Assembly: GCF_000155675.2 (NCBI RefSeq)
Contig: NC_020911.1
Coordinates: forward strand, 1,664,501-1,728,500
DNA: 64,000 nt
Origin: Octadecabacter antarcticus 307
GTDB lineage: Bacteria > Pseudomonadota > Alphaproteobacteria > Rhodobacterales > Rhodobacteraceae
Direction: 5' to 3'
The position numbers and the translations under genes were made by a program. Below are positions 35,932 through 43,611 of this stretch, one piece after another (position 1 is the first letter of the stretch; each line of letters opens with the position of its first letter). The notes beneath the pieces were generated by a model. That model did no database searches. It saw nothing but the letters and a program-made list of their open reading frames with translations, and was not told where the DNA came from.

Positions 35932-37034
35932 GTGGTGCTCCCTGCGATCGATGGCATTTTCTGAAAGGTGAGCGGACTCATCCTTTGGCTTAGACTGGTT
36001 TTAGGGCGCAGGGGGGGGCAGGGCAACAGTCCTTTCGCAGGTTAGCATGGGTAAAATTGGCGCAGGTGGACGTGCGGCGCACATCTGACAACAGGAACTG
36101 TCCATTTCAAGAATTTGGCCCATTCAGGAATTCGGCTTATTCAACAACTTGCACAGCGGTGTAGCCGCCGGTGCCGCCAATCCCCTTCGCGTGGACTATC
36201 CGGCGATTGCACAGAGCATGGAGACAGGCCCAAAAACAGGACTATGATCAAGCCATGTATCATTCTTCGGTCTCCCCATCATAAAAATAGGGGCCTGCGC
36301 GAAACCGATGGGTGCTTGATGTCCGTGATAACGCTGGCCATCCGTTCAAGCCAAAGCGCGTCAAGTTGTGTGATCGCTGCTGGCGACAGGGACATAGGAT
36401 TTCGCACACAGGCGCTCATACCCGTTGTCTTCTTTGATAGTACCAGCGCGCAAGAGCATATCCAGAAACGTACGTGGGGCAGACGTCTTTGCGCACGCTT
36501 TGTGCCAGCTGTGCAAAGCTGTCGCTTTTGCCCTGAACAGGTATTGCGACGGGGTCGCAGGCAGGATCGTCCAACCACAGGGCAACAATTTCGGTGAGGG
36601 GCTGGCCTTGCTGGTTTCGGCCTGTTCAGCCGCGACATTCGTGGCCGATGCCCCATCTGTTCGCGCAGCGCAGGAAGCGCCCGCATACTTTGAATTGCCC
36701 GCCCGCTTTGCCATCGCGCGTCTGGTGTACAATCAATTGGAATCGGTGAATGCGGCGAAAGCCGTTTGCGGCTGTAACATCGCAGATTTTACGGGCAGCC
36801 CAGCCAGAGGTCGCGTCCCTGTTGCGCGGTGTCATTGCGCGACAACATTAAGTGTGCGCAATTGCGCTGCACCCAAGCAGTAAGGTCACATGGGGGTACA
36901 ACAGTCGTGCATTCAATTCGCCGATGGCGTGGTCTCTAATTTTATCAAGATGCATGCGTCAAATTGGCATTTGCAATGCGCATTATAGCGGCGGTATTTA
37001 ATTCACATTACAGAAACTGTTTTAAGGAGGCGTT
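35932..37034. other. 1.1-kb region without an intact gene, containing decayed coding sequence
   Basis: Upstream of ctaD there is a G-rich tract (36009-36016) and several short overlapping frames on both strands, none continuous. The minus-strand part from ~36840 to 36280 looks like a broken gene (listed separately). The stretch 36080-36250 and 36880-37020 holds nothing I recognise apart from the ribosome-binding site AAGGAGG at 37024-37030 for the next small gene. Confidence 0.5.
36279..36840 (-). pseudogene. Possible DUF6502-like gene remnant, multiple frameshifts
   Basis: In successive minus frames one reads EIVALWLDDPACDPVAIPVQ, SFAQLAQSVRKDVCP, then RTFLDMLLRAGTIKEDNGYE with CAKSYVP, and then AAITQLDALWLERMASVI. 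The order resembles the C-terminal half of DUF6502 proteins (a 'W..DP.F', 'SF..L...S.D.P.R..L.ELLR.G' pattern), split by at least two frameshifts. Identification is from memory of the family pattern and is tentative. Confidence 0.38.
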
Positions 37035-37190
37035 ATGACCCTCACTGATATCATTCTCTGGCCTGGCACGAAAATCTGCCAACGCTTGGGTGTCGACCCT
37101 GAGGCCGACCAAGGCCTGATCCGGTCCATGTTCAATATGCTGGTTTATCTGATTATTATTCTGGCGATTATGTGGATGATTTTGGGGTGA
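37035..37190 (+). CDS. Small single-pass membrane protein (51 residues)
   Basis: A strong ribosome-binding site (AAGGAGG, 4 nt before ATG) precedes a 51-codon frame: MTLTDIILWPGTKICQRLGV, an acidic linker (DPEADQGLIRS), and a C-terminal membrane helix MFNMLVYLIIILAIMWMIL. I recall similar short proteins with an N-terminal WPG motif in Rhodobacteraceae, but no function. The hemoglobin pseudogene starts right after its stop, so the two may once have been one unit. Confidence 0.7.
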   Translation: MTLTDIILWPGTKICQRLGVDPEADQGLIRSMFNMLVYLIIILAIMWMILG

Positions 37191-37197
37191 CCACCCC

Positions 37198-37594
37198 GTA
37201 AAAATTGACCTGACGGCAGCGCATATTAACGACGTTGTGGCAGCATTTATGCCAAAGTGCGCCGTGATCCGACCCTCGGGCCTTTTTTTGCCGATAAAGT
37301 CAGCGATTGAACCAGCCAAGAGGCAAAGATCGCTGAATCTGGCGCAACGTGATCCTCCATAAGCGGTCTTATTGCGGCAATCCGATGCGCAAATATATGC
37401 AGGCGGGCACTGTCAAAGACGGACATTTCCCGATCTGGTTGGCGCTGTTTGGCGGCATGCTGGCCGCACACTTGCCCGTTGATGTTGCGGCTGGATGGTC
37501 CGCATGGGCGCACCGGATCGGTGCGGGATTGCGGTTTGGTTTGACGTTGGAAAATAGTGGCGGCGCCCCGAACCTGCGTTACGACGTGCCATAG
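37198..37594 (+). pseudogene. Group III truncated hemoglobin, degenerate
   Basis: Pieces in different plus frames align to a group III (TrHbP) globin: KIDLTAAHINDVVAAF, shift, YAKVRRDPTLGPFFADKVSD, a TGA where Trp is usual, TSQEAKIAE, shift, then ILHKRSYCGNPMRKYM, GHFPIWLALFGGML and AAGWSAWAHRIGAGLRFGL. At least two frameshifts and one stop are needed, and no start codon is visible. The 3' end overlaps the convergent lipB end by 16 bp. The globin would have bound O2 or NO; it is lost here. Confidence 0.8.
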
Positions 37595-38241
37595 GGGGTG
37601 ACGCTGCCCGCAAATGTTTTGCGCAAGGCCACATCCACGTCGTCCATGGTGACGGGCAGACCGAGATCCACCAGCGACGTGACCCCGTGTTCCGTGATGC
37701 CACACGGCACGATGCCGCTAAAATGCCCCAGATCGGGTTCGACGTTTATCGACAACCCGTGAAAGCTGATCCATTTGCGCAGCCGAATACCGAGGGCGGC
37801 AATTTTGTCTTCTGCAGGTTGGCCAAAGGCATCCAATGGTTTGTCACGGCGTTGCACCCAGACCCCCACGCGCCCGTCGCGGATTTCACCTGTGACGTTA
37901 AATTCCGCCAACGTCGCAATCACCCAGTGTTCGAGGTCTTGAACAAAGCGGCGCACGTCATGGCCGCGCTTTCCAACGTCCAGCATTACATAGGCGACCC
38001 GCTGGCCCGGCCCGTGATAGGTGTATTGCCCGCCGCGTTTCGATGTGTGGACCGGAAAGCGGTCTGGTTCCACCAAATCTGCAGGCTTGGCGGACGTTCC
38101 TGCGGTATAAAGTGGTGGATGTTCGACTAACCAGATACATTCATTTGCCGTGCCTTGGTGAATAGCATCGGCGCGCGCTTCCATGAAAGTAACGGCGTCG
38201 CTGTAATCGGTCAGCCCGTCTGTGGTGATCCAATCTAGCAT
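37579..38241 (-). CDS. lipB: Octanoyl-[acyl-carrier-protein]:protein N-octanoyltransferase
   Basis: First enzyme of protein lipoylation. The 220-residue product has [37 protein letters not shown] (the RGG..T.HGPGQ signature), [14 protein letters not shown] [20 protein letters not shown], and FSGIVPCGI with the catalytic Cys. Length is normal. The C-terminal end touches the hemoglobin pseudogene; the LytTR gene starts 2 bp beyond its 5' end on the same strand. Confidence 0.95.
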   Translation of the reverse strand: MLDWITTDGLTDYSDAVTFMEARADAIHQGTANECIWLVEHPPLYTAGTSAKPADLVEPDRFPVHTSKRGGQYTYHGPGQRVAYVMLDVGKRGHDVRRFVQDLEHWVIATLAEFNVTGEIRDGRVGVWVQRRDKPLDAFGQPAEDKIAALGIRLRKWISFHGLSINVEPDLGHFSGIVPCGITEHGVTSLVDLGLPVTMDDVDVALRKTFAGSVTPYGTS

Positions 38242-38243
38242 GT

Positions 38244-39053
38244 TTATCGGGGCAGCAGCCCAGCCCCCTTGATGACGGGAACATTGGCGCGGCTTACAGG
38301 AATGTCGGGGCCATGCGCCATGGTCAGGATGGCACCATCACCTTTGCGCGTGGCGGCAGTGACGTGGGCCGTGGCAATCCAATGGGATCGGTGGACGTGC
38401 AAGCCTGCGGTGGCACCAACCTCGCGGATCGCATCCACCAATCGCATAAGCACCAAATCTTCGCCCAGCGTTGTCCTGATCCGCACATAATGGTCTTCCA
38501 CCGACAGCGCCACGAGGGGCGCGCGTTTGTGCAGCGGCAAACGGTCAAGGAGGGCGGGAGCGCGCTGAGTTTCGGGCGTTTGTTCCGTGCTGTCGTTTGC
38601 GAAGTAAAACACAGATGTAAAAATAGATGAGATCAACACAATATTGCCCGCAATGATCGCCAGATCGCGCCCCGTGGCCCAATAACTGACCGCCAATCCC
38701 TTGAGCAGATAGACAACGGCCATGACGCCGATCGCCGTGAGCGGGGCGGCGATCAGGATGCGGCGCAGAAGGCTGGCATCTTTGCCGGCCCAGCGATCTG
38801 CCAGAATATTGCCGAAATAACCAACGCTGTAGCAGGCCACGACAATGACGCCCCAATAGGCGAAGCGCGGCAAGGCGCGCAGGGTGTCGTCCGTGTCGAA
38901 CGGGCCAATCAATGCGAGGATCGCGGTGGCGCCAAGAAAGCTCACGGCGCGTACGGGCAGGGCCATATGGACCCACCATTCACGAAGCGCGGAATGCGGT
39001 GCGGTGTTGTTCACGTAAACGTCCCGCTGTTCGCCGCATGGGGTGTTGGCCAA
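38244..39053 (-). CDS. Membrane-anchored LytTR-domain regulator
   Basis: A 269-residue protein with about four membrane segments (residues ~30-155, e.g. [15 protein letters not shown] and [20 protein letters not shown]), then a C-terminal LytTR DNA-binding domain: [31 protein letters not shown] and [15 protein letters not shown]. LytTR domains bind direct repeats and regulate locally. The target is unknown. It lies directly upstream of lipB (2-bp gap) and is divergent from the DUF2306 gene. Confidence 0.85.
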   Translation of the reverse strand: MANTPCGEQRDVYVNNTAPHSALREWWVHMALPVRAVSFLGATAILALIGPFDTDDTLRALPRFAYWGVIVVACYSVGYFGNILADRWAGKDASLLRRILIAAPLTAIGVMAVVYLLKGLAVSYWATGRDLAIIAGNIVLISSIFTSVFYFANDSTEQTPETQRAPALLDRLPLHKRAPLVALSVEDHYVRIRTTLGEDLVLMRLVDAIREVGATAGLHVHRSHWIATAHVTAATRKGDGAILTMAHGPDIPVSRANVPVIKGAGLLPR

Positions 39054-39115
39054 TTTAAGTGCATCGGCAAGAGATAGGCAACTTCAACGCAATAGCCAAT
39101 GTGAAAGACTATGAA

Positions 39116-39622
39116 ATGTCCCTTGATCCGTTTCTGTTCGCCCCTGTGCATATCCAATTTCATATCATTGCTGCGATAATGTCTGTCGCGATCGGGCCAA
39201 TTGCGCTGTATCGAAAGCGCCGTGATCGGGTGCATAAGATTGTCGGCTACACGTGGGTTGTGGCGATGGTGTCCGTCGCGGTGAGCGCGTTTTTCATTCA
39301 TACCTTTGCGCTTATTGGGCCGTTTAGTCCGATCCATGGGCTGGCGGTTGTGACGTTGTGGTCGCTGTGGGCAGGGGTCAAGCATGCGCGCGCGGGGCGG
39401 ATCACGGCGCATAGACGGACGTTTCGCAGTCTGTACTGGTTTGGGTTGATGATCGCGGGGCTGGCGAATTTCCTGCCGGGGCGGATGGCCAATGAAGCGC
39501 TGTTTGGTGGCAATGATGACCTTGGTTGGATCGTGATCGGGGTCGGCGCTGCGGCCCTGATTGCGATTGCACGGGCAGGGCGCAGCACCGCGCGCCAAAA
39601 ACTGGCAGCGCTGCGCGGATAA
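39116..39622 (+). CDS. DUF2306 membrane protein
   Basis: A 168-residue protein with four membrane helices. The family motifs are HIQFHIIAAIMSVAIGPIAL, KRRDRVHKIVGYTWVVAMV (the 'H...G'), FSPIHGLAVVTL and HRRTFRSLYWFGLMIAGL; conserved His residues suggest heme or metal binding, unproven for the family. ATG 39116 fits the family N-terminus better than 39059. Divergent from the LytTR regulator, which could control it. Confidence 0.85.
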   Translation: MSLDPFLFAPVHIQFHIIAAIMSVAIGPIALYRKRRDRVHKIVGYTWVVAMVSVAVSAFFIHTFALIGPFSPIHGLAVVTLWSLWAGVKHARAGRITAHRRTFRSLYWFGLMIAGLANFLPGRMANEALFGGNDDLGWIVIGVGAAALIAIARAGRSTARQKLAALRG

Positions 39623-39710
39623 GCGTGCGCCAGCATTCGTCACAACGTGCGCATTTTACGCTTGAGGTGGCGGCAACGCTTCGCTAAGTGCCACTCACGC
39701 TTTCAGACCT

Positions 39711-39797
39711 GCGGTCGTGGCGGAATTGGTAGACGCGCAGCGTTGAGGTCGCTGTGAAGTAACATTCGTGGGGGTTCGAGTCCCCCCGACCGCACCA
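39711..39797 (+). tRNA. tRNA-Leu (anticodon GAG)
   Basis: 87 nt including an encoded CCA. Acceptor GCGGTCG pairs with CGACCGC; the D-loop contains GGTAGACGCG; the anticodon loop TTGAGGT sits in a 5-bp stem; a long variable arm (class II) precedes GGGGGTTCGAGTCCCCC. It is followed at once by a degenerate integrase, a common arrangement for island insertion at a tRNA 3' end. Confidence 0.96.
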
Positions 39798-39948
39798 AGC
39801 GATGTATTACGTGGCGCGCGAAATGTGCGTTTACCCTTATAAAACAAGCAAAATATTGATTTGATGATTGCACCATGTATGTGGCTGCGTGCTATGTTTT
39901 CGTTTAAATCACGCATAGATCACGCATCCATTACGCACTGGGGACGAT

Positions 39949-40906
39949 TTGGCGCGTATCAGACCACATAAGGGACGTTGGCGGGCAGAAGTGTTGAAGG
40001 GCGGCGTTCGCAAGTCTAAAGTGTGCGATACCAAGCGTGCCGCGCAGGATTGGGCAGACCAAGCTGAATATGAAGGTCGTAACGGGGCAGAAGCGGTGAA
40101 CCGTCACACTGTGGGTGGGGCGTTCGATCTTTACGCTCGGATAGTATCACCTGCAAAACGGGACGCTCGGTGGGAGGTCATACGACTTGAGAAGTTCCGG
40201 TGGGATGAATTGGCTGCTCTACGTGTGTCAAACGTCACTGCAGCCGACGCAGCTGACTGGCGAGACAGGCGGTTGCACGAGATAATGGGCGTCGGTCCGT
40301 CGTGAAATGCAGCTGATGTCGTCGGTGTTCAGCATTGCCCGCAAAAAATGGGGTTGGATACGTGCATCGCCTATAGTGGATGTGCGCAAACCACCGCAAT
40401 CGCCACGACGCAACAGGTTGGTGACTGACGACGAATTGGCAGCGCTGGCAATATCGGCGGGGTCTGATCCTGCCAACGCTACGGCTCGGGCGTTCATGGC
40501 GTTCCGGTTTTTTATTGAAACGGGGATGTGTGCCGGGGAAGTCATTGGGCTGGAATCGTCGTGGGTAGATTTAGTTCGCCGCGTTGCGCACTTGCCTAAG
40601 ACTAAAAACGGCGAAAGCCGCGACATGCCTTTGTCGTCGGTGGCTGTGTCTATTCTTGAAAAATTAAAAGGCGATCCGGTGTTTGGGCTGCGATCTGACA
40701 ATCTTGACGTCTTATGGCGAAAGCTGCGCGACCGGGCGGGTGTCGAGGGTTTGACCTATCATGATTGCAGGCATGTCGCGATCACACGTCTGGCAAAGAA
40801 ACTGGATGTGCTAGACCTTTCACCGGTTGTCGGACATCGGGATATTCGAATGTTGCTGACTTACTGTGAGGCTGACGCGGAGGCGCAGGCAAAGCGTCTA
40901 GATTGA
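39949..40906 (+). pseudogene. Tyrosine recombinase (phage/island integrase), inactivated
   Basis: N-terminal part (TTG 39949: ARIRPHKGRWRAEVLKGGVR, typical SAM-like start) and C-terminal part (to 40906) are in different frames, joined at ~40285-40300. The catalytic domain has lost its first arginine: FIETGMCAGEVIGL where GMRAGE is expected. HxxR is kept as YHDCRH, and VVGHRDIRMLLTYCEA covers the Tyr region. It sits 150 bp past tRNA-Leu, so an att site in the tRNA 3' end is likely. I could not find the matching distal repeat. Confidence 0.85.
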
Positions 40907-41135
40907 GTTGGACTTGAAACGATAGGGTCGCGCCCTGTACGCAGGACTTCTTGCCAGAAGACGCCCAACGCCAAATGGTGGCTGCTGACTTTCCTTTGAT
41001 CTTGGCAACCTGCTCGACGGTCAATTCATCGACCAACGGCGTCGCAGCTTGCAGGGTCATGCCTTCAATCAGCTTTGTCAGGTGGGTGTTATTTGCGCGC
41101 ATCGCTTGGATACCAAGGAAGTCTTCTGATGTCAT
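40782..41135 (-). CDS. Small helix-turn-helix protein of the island
   Basis: A 117-residue frame. Residues ~36-60 read ELTVEQVAKIKGKSAATIWR followed by WASSGK, a HTH_17/MerR-like helix-turn-helix. The C-terminal ~50 residues are antisense to the integrase end and are probably not conserved, so the original protein may have been shorter. Its ATG overlaps the stop of the preceding 32-codon gene (ATGA). It may be a control protein of the former prophage or island. Confidence 0.5.
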   Translation of the reverse strand: MTSEDFLGIQAMRANNTHLTKLIEGMTLQAATPLVDELTVEQVAKIKGKSAATIWRWASSGKKSCVQGATLSFQVQLNLDALPAPPRQPHSKSATFEYPDVRQPVKGLAHPVSLPDV

Positions 41136-41230
41136 TTTGTAGCCTCTTCGACGTTCTGGTGGATGACATCAGATTTTGTGACATCAACCCAAGGGTTCTT
41201 GGCCCATTTGATCTTTGATTGTTCAGCCAT
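41132..41230 (-). CDS. Very small protein (32 residues), coupled to the HTH gene
   Basis: MAEQSKIKWAKNPWVDVTKS and 12 further residues, ending in TGA that overlaps the ATG of the HTH gene. A plausible leader or small phage protein between the DUF2303 fragment and the HTH gene. Support is limited to start/stop coupling and shared strand. Confidence 0.4.
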   Translation of the reverse strand: MAEQSKIKWAKNPWVDVTKSDVIHQNVEEATK

Positions 41231-41242
41231 TCGGTGCCCCTT

Positions 41243-41698
41243 TTATTCAGTTCTGGTTTCCGTCACTGACCCTTGTTCCCAACGGTCAGAAAGAGAAATC
41301 AAGCTTCTGGTGTGCCCATGAATGTGGGCAATTCTGTCGCTTTCGTCGACTGCCTCTTTGAATGCGGCTTCAAAGGCTTTCTCGGGGTTGTAAATCGACA
41401 TGATGAACTTCACGGACCCACCGGATTTGTGATACCGGAAGCGCACTGGCATGCGGTAAGGCGCGCCGCCCATGAACACTGGGATCGCGATGATGATTAG
41501 GTTGGGGATGTTCAGTGGCTTGCCGTCAGCGCCTTTGTGCTCGTTTAGGAATTGGTTTTCCGATTCACCGGTGTCGCGGTTTGTGCTGACCTTCAGATCA
41601 CTGCTTTCGATGACTTGGAACTGCTTTGACATCGCCAACAGCTGCGTCAGTTGGCCATAGCGGCCTTCGATTTGCTGTGCTGTCTTGATGAGGCGATT
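41243..41698 (-). pseudogene. DUF2303 phage-type protein, 5' end removed by an IS3-family element
   Basis: The frame continues without an initiator up to the IS end: RLIKTAQQIEGRYGQLTQLL, QFQVIESSDLKVS, then IIIAIPVFMGGAPYRMPVRF and a final IAHIHGHTRS region. This matches the C-terminal half of DUF2303 (YfdQ-like), found in prophages. The N-terminal half is absent; the IS3 terminal repeat begins at ~41699. With the integrase it marks prophage-derived DNA. Confidence 0.65.
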
Positions 41699-41968
41699 AG
41701 AGGTGGTCCCAGTAATTCGACCAGTTTGCGGCCAACTTAAGGTGGATCAGGGTTTCATTTAGGCTGCTGATCTCATTGGTTCTATTTTTCTGTCATAGGC
41801 TTCATCTGGGGTCAATATTCCGTGCGTGGAATGTGGCCGTTCTGCGTTGTAGTACGCAATCCATTTTTCAATCCCGGCGCGTGTTTCTGAACCGGTTTCA
41901 AATGCATTGAGATAGATGCATTCATATTTCAGGGAGCGCCAAAGTCGTTCGATCATCCGGTTGTCCGT

Positions 41969-42005
41969 TGCCCGGCAGTGGTTTGCTCGCAAACCATGAG
42001 AGGGG
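41969..42005 (-). repeat. Hairpin element copy 1 (in-frame insertion in orfB)
   Basis: TGCCCGGCAG, stem TGGTTTGC-TC-GCAAACCA, then TGAGAGGGG. It lies between GRW and DNRMIERLW codons of the transposase and adds ~39 bp, reading through as PPSHGLRANHCRA. Confidence 0.85.
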
Positions 42006-42032
42006 GGCCAGCGACCTTTACCGTCCATGCAC

Positions 42033-42067
42033 TGCCCGGCAGCGCATGTTTACATGCGTGAGAGGGG
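42033..42067 (-). repeat. Hairpin element copy 2
   Basis: TGCCCGGCAG, stem CGCATGT-TT-ACATGCG, TGAGAGGGG. The stem differs from copy 1 but stays fully paired. It splits the orfB codons before MDGKGRW and shifts the frame. Confidence 0.85.
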
Positions 42068-42137
42068 ATATCCTTACGTCCGCATCCTTCAGTGCATTTA
42101 TCCATTCAAAGCCAGTGAACTGACTGCCCTGATCCGT

Positions 42138-42176
42138 TGCCCGGCAGGGTTATGCGCAGCATGATCCCGAGAGGGG
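42138..42176 (-). repeat. Hairpin element copy 3
   Basis: TGCCCGGCAG, imperfect stem GGTTATGC/GCATGATCC, CGAGAGGGG. Inserted between IMN and TDQGSQFT codons of orfB; net +41 bp, frame lost. Confidence 0.8.
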
Positions 42177-42251
42177 CTGTTCATTATCGCTGGTTTCCCA
42201 TATTTTGCGATGGCCTCTTTCAGGGCTTCAACGCAAAAGTCAGCCTCCCAC

Positions 42252-42288
42252 TGCCCGGCAGTGGTTTGCAAAGCAAACCGTGAGAGGG
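42252..42288 (-). repeat. Hairpin element copy 4
   Basis: TGCCCGGCAG, stem TGGTTTGC-AAA-GCAAACCG, TGAGAGGG. Inserted before the EADFCVEAL codons; net +40 bp, frame lost. Confidence 0.85.
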
Positions 42289-42339
42289 ATGCTGTTTGAC
42301 AAACGCCAACTGATAACTTTACGGCTGAACCAGTCCACT

Positions 42340-42375
42340 CCTCTCGGCGTTTGCTACGCAAAAGCCTGCCGGGCA
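42340..42375 (+). repeat. Hairpin element copy 5 (opposite orientation)
   Basis: On the plus strand it reads CCTCTC, stem GGCGTTTGC-TAC-GCAAAAGCC, TGCCGGGCA, i.e. inverted relative to copies 1-4. It breaks orfB between LVAI and MDWFS codons. Confidence 0.82.
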
Positions 42376-42414
42376 AAGGATCGCGACCAGATACAGAAAT
42401 CCGCGCCGCCTCGC

Positions 42415-42452
42415 TGCCCGGCAGTTGATTGCAAAGCAATCAATGAGAGGGG
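42415..42452 (-). repeat. Hairpin element copy 6 (in-frame)
   Basis: TGCCCGGCAG, stem TTGATTGC-AAA-GCAATCAA, TGAGAGGGG. Relative to copy 1 the stem changes on both sides and remains perfectly paired. Inserted after DITYIP, net +39 bp, frame kept. Confidence 0.85.
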
Positions 42453-42652
42453 GGATGTAGGTAATATCAACGCACCAGACCTGATTTGGCCGATCAATCG
42501 TCAGCCCCCGGAGCAGGTAAGGATAAATCTTATGCTGGGGGTGTTTCTTGCTCGTGTTTGGCGTCTGATAAATAGGAACCAATCGCATCAGGCGGCGAAC
42601 GCGATGGCGACCGCATGTGTGACCATGACGCTGCATGTGTCGTGCCATTCAT

Positions 42653-42689
42653 TGACCGGCAGGGTATTGCGCAGCAATGTCCCGAGAGG
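42653..42689 (-). repeat. Hairpin element copy 7
   Basis: Divergent end TGACCGGCAG, stem GGTATTGC/GCAATGTCC, CGAGAGG. Inserted between GSRQ and MARHMQ codons of orfB; net +41 bp, frame lost. Confidence 0.8.
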
Positions 42690-43053
42690 TTGCCGAGATC
42701 CATACCATGGCGTTTCTAAGAACTGCTTGTCGATCAATTCCATGAACCGCAGGTTCTCAGCACTCTCGCCTTTTGGAGCGTAATACAGATTTGAACGTGC
42801 CAGCGACAGCATCTGGCATTGCCGTCGCACGCTGACCTTCGGATGGTTTCTTTCAATGCACATCTGCCTGCGATCCTTGCTCAACGATCCCAGGCGCGTT
42901 TCAAAAAATCGCGCTCCACCACCAACTGACCAATCGTGGAATGAAGTTTGTCTATCGCGGCGTCATCGACCTGCGCTGGATCACCGCCTCGTTTAGAAAA
43001 CCCCGCAGCGATATTCTTAATCGCGGCGCGCTTCCAAGTCCCAATCTGCGTAG

Positions 43054-43087
43054 TCTCTCAGTGTTTGCAAGCAAACACCTGCCGGTA
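43054..43087 (+). repeat. Hairpin element copy 8 (opposite orientation)
   Basis: Plus strand: TCTCTCA, stem GTGTTTGC-AA-GCAAACAC, CTGCCGGTA. Inserted in orfA between KYGVH and PTQIGTW codons; net +37 bp. Confidence 0.82.
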
Positions 43088-43172
43088 ATAGATGCACGCC
43101 GTATTTTTTCGATAACTCCGCCATTGTCATTTCTTCGCGGATCGCTTCAAGCGCAACCTTGGCCTTGAAATC

Positions 43173-43209
43173 CCCCTCTCATCGTTTGCAAGCAAACAAC
43201 TGCCGAGCA
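43173..43209 (+). repeat. Hairpin element copy 9 (opposite orientation)
   Basis: Plus strand: CCCCTCTC, stem GTTTGC-AA-GCAAAC, CTGCCGAGCA. Inserted near the start of orfA after NHSS; net +40 bp. Confidence 0.82.
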
Positions 43210-43306
43210 GTGGGACGAATGGTTCTTTCGTTTCGTCATTTTGGATTATCTCTTTCACAAGTTGATCCACCATTAACTAATGGTCCGAATTCCCGCGACC
43301 ACCTCT

Positions 43307-43611
43307 GTAATTCCGGTCCAGCGTGTTATCTGCAGCCACGGCTGGCTTCCCGCCCTGTCGACCAAGGCGGCGTTTGTAGCCAATTTGTGCTGTGATCCCT
43401 GCGAGGCTGGCCAAACGCGCAACACGGTTCTCTGAACATGTCTCACCTTGATCAAGCAGATCATCTACTGCCCGGCAGTGGTTTGCTTGCAAGCCATGAG
43501 AGGGATGCAACTTGCGGTATCCATAGACCTTGCCACTATTAGTCCATGCTTGCTGGATTAGATCCGTCTGTCGCACATCTTCAAGCCCACGCTGGCTCAC
43601 CGGCTCCTTAA
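43307..43611 (-). mobile_element. Fragment of a second IS3-family element (orfB N-terminal part)
   Basis: Minus frame LKEPVSQRGLEDVRQTDLIQ, then AWTNSGKVYGYRKLH, [hairpin element], DDLLDQGETCSENRVARLAS and KPAVAADNTLDR. This is the orfB start of a different IS3 subgroup. It is cut at one end by the IS6 element and at the other by the first IS3 element, so the remaining ~200 residues and both termini are missing. Confidence 0.75.
43469..43504 (-). repeat. Hairpin element copy 10 (in-frame, in the second IS3)
   Basis: TGCCCGGCAG, stem TGGTTTGC-TT-GCAAGCCA (G-U pairs possible), TGAGAGGG. Inserted between RKLH and DDLLD codons, net +39 bp, frame kept (translated PSHGLQANHCRAV). It shows that the element targets more than one IS. 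Confidence 0.85.

Larger units (their letters stand above)
41759..43239 (-). pseudogene. IS3-family transposase OrfAB, broken by hairpin insertions
   Basis: orfA runs from ATG 43239 to TGA 42881 (TKRKNHSS, FKAKVALEAIREEMTMAELS, ERDFLKRAWDR). orfB follows by the usual frameshift: MCIERNHPKVSVRRQCQMLS, DRPNQVWCVDITYIP (first Asp of DDE), ADFCVEALKEAIAKYGKP, TDQGSQFTGFEW (second Asp) and NRMIERLWRSLKYECIYLNA (Glu), ending near 41759. Apart from the inserted elements the sequence is well preserved, so the inserts are young. Only those of 39 bp keep the frame; the others shift it. Confidence 0.85.
41699..43306 (-). mobile_element. IS3-family insertion sequence carrying nine inserted hairpin elements
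   Basis: The two ends are imperfect inverted repeats by eye: AGAGGTGGTCCCAGTAATTC on the left and, read inward on the minus strand, AGAGGTGGTCGCGGGAATTC on the right (43306 inward). Between them lie remnants of orfA and orfB. The span is ~1,608 bp; removing nine inserts of ~39 bp leaves ~1.25 kb, the normal size of an IS3 element. It interrupts the DUF2303 gene on one side and abuts another IS3 fragment on the other. No target duplication found. Confidence 0.75.

Noticed and set aside
41969..43504. CRISPR array made of the repeated hairpins
   Set aside because: Spacing is irregular (about 60 to 360 bp), copies occur in both orientations, stems differ between copies, and the sequence between them is continuous IS3 transposase, not spacers. 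No cas genes.
41969..43504. Translational bypassing elements (T4 gene 60 or mitochondrial byp type)
   Set aside because: Take-off and landing codons flanking the inserts do not match and both insertion orientations occur. Kept only as a testable remark, not a claim.
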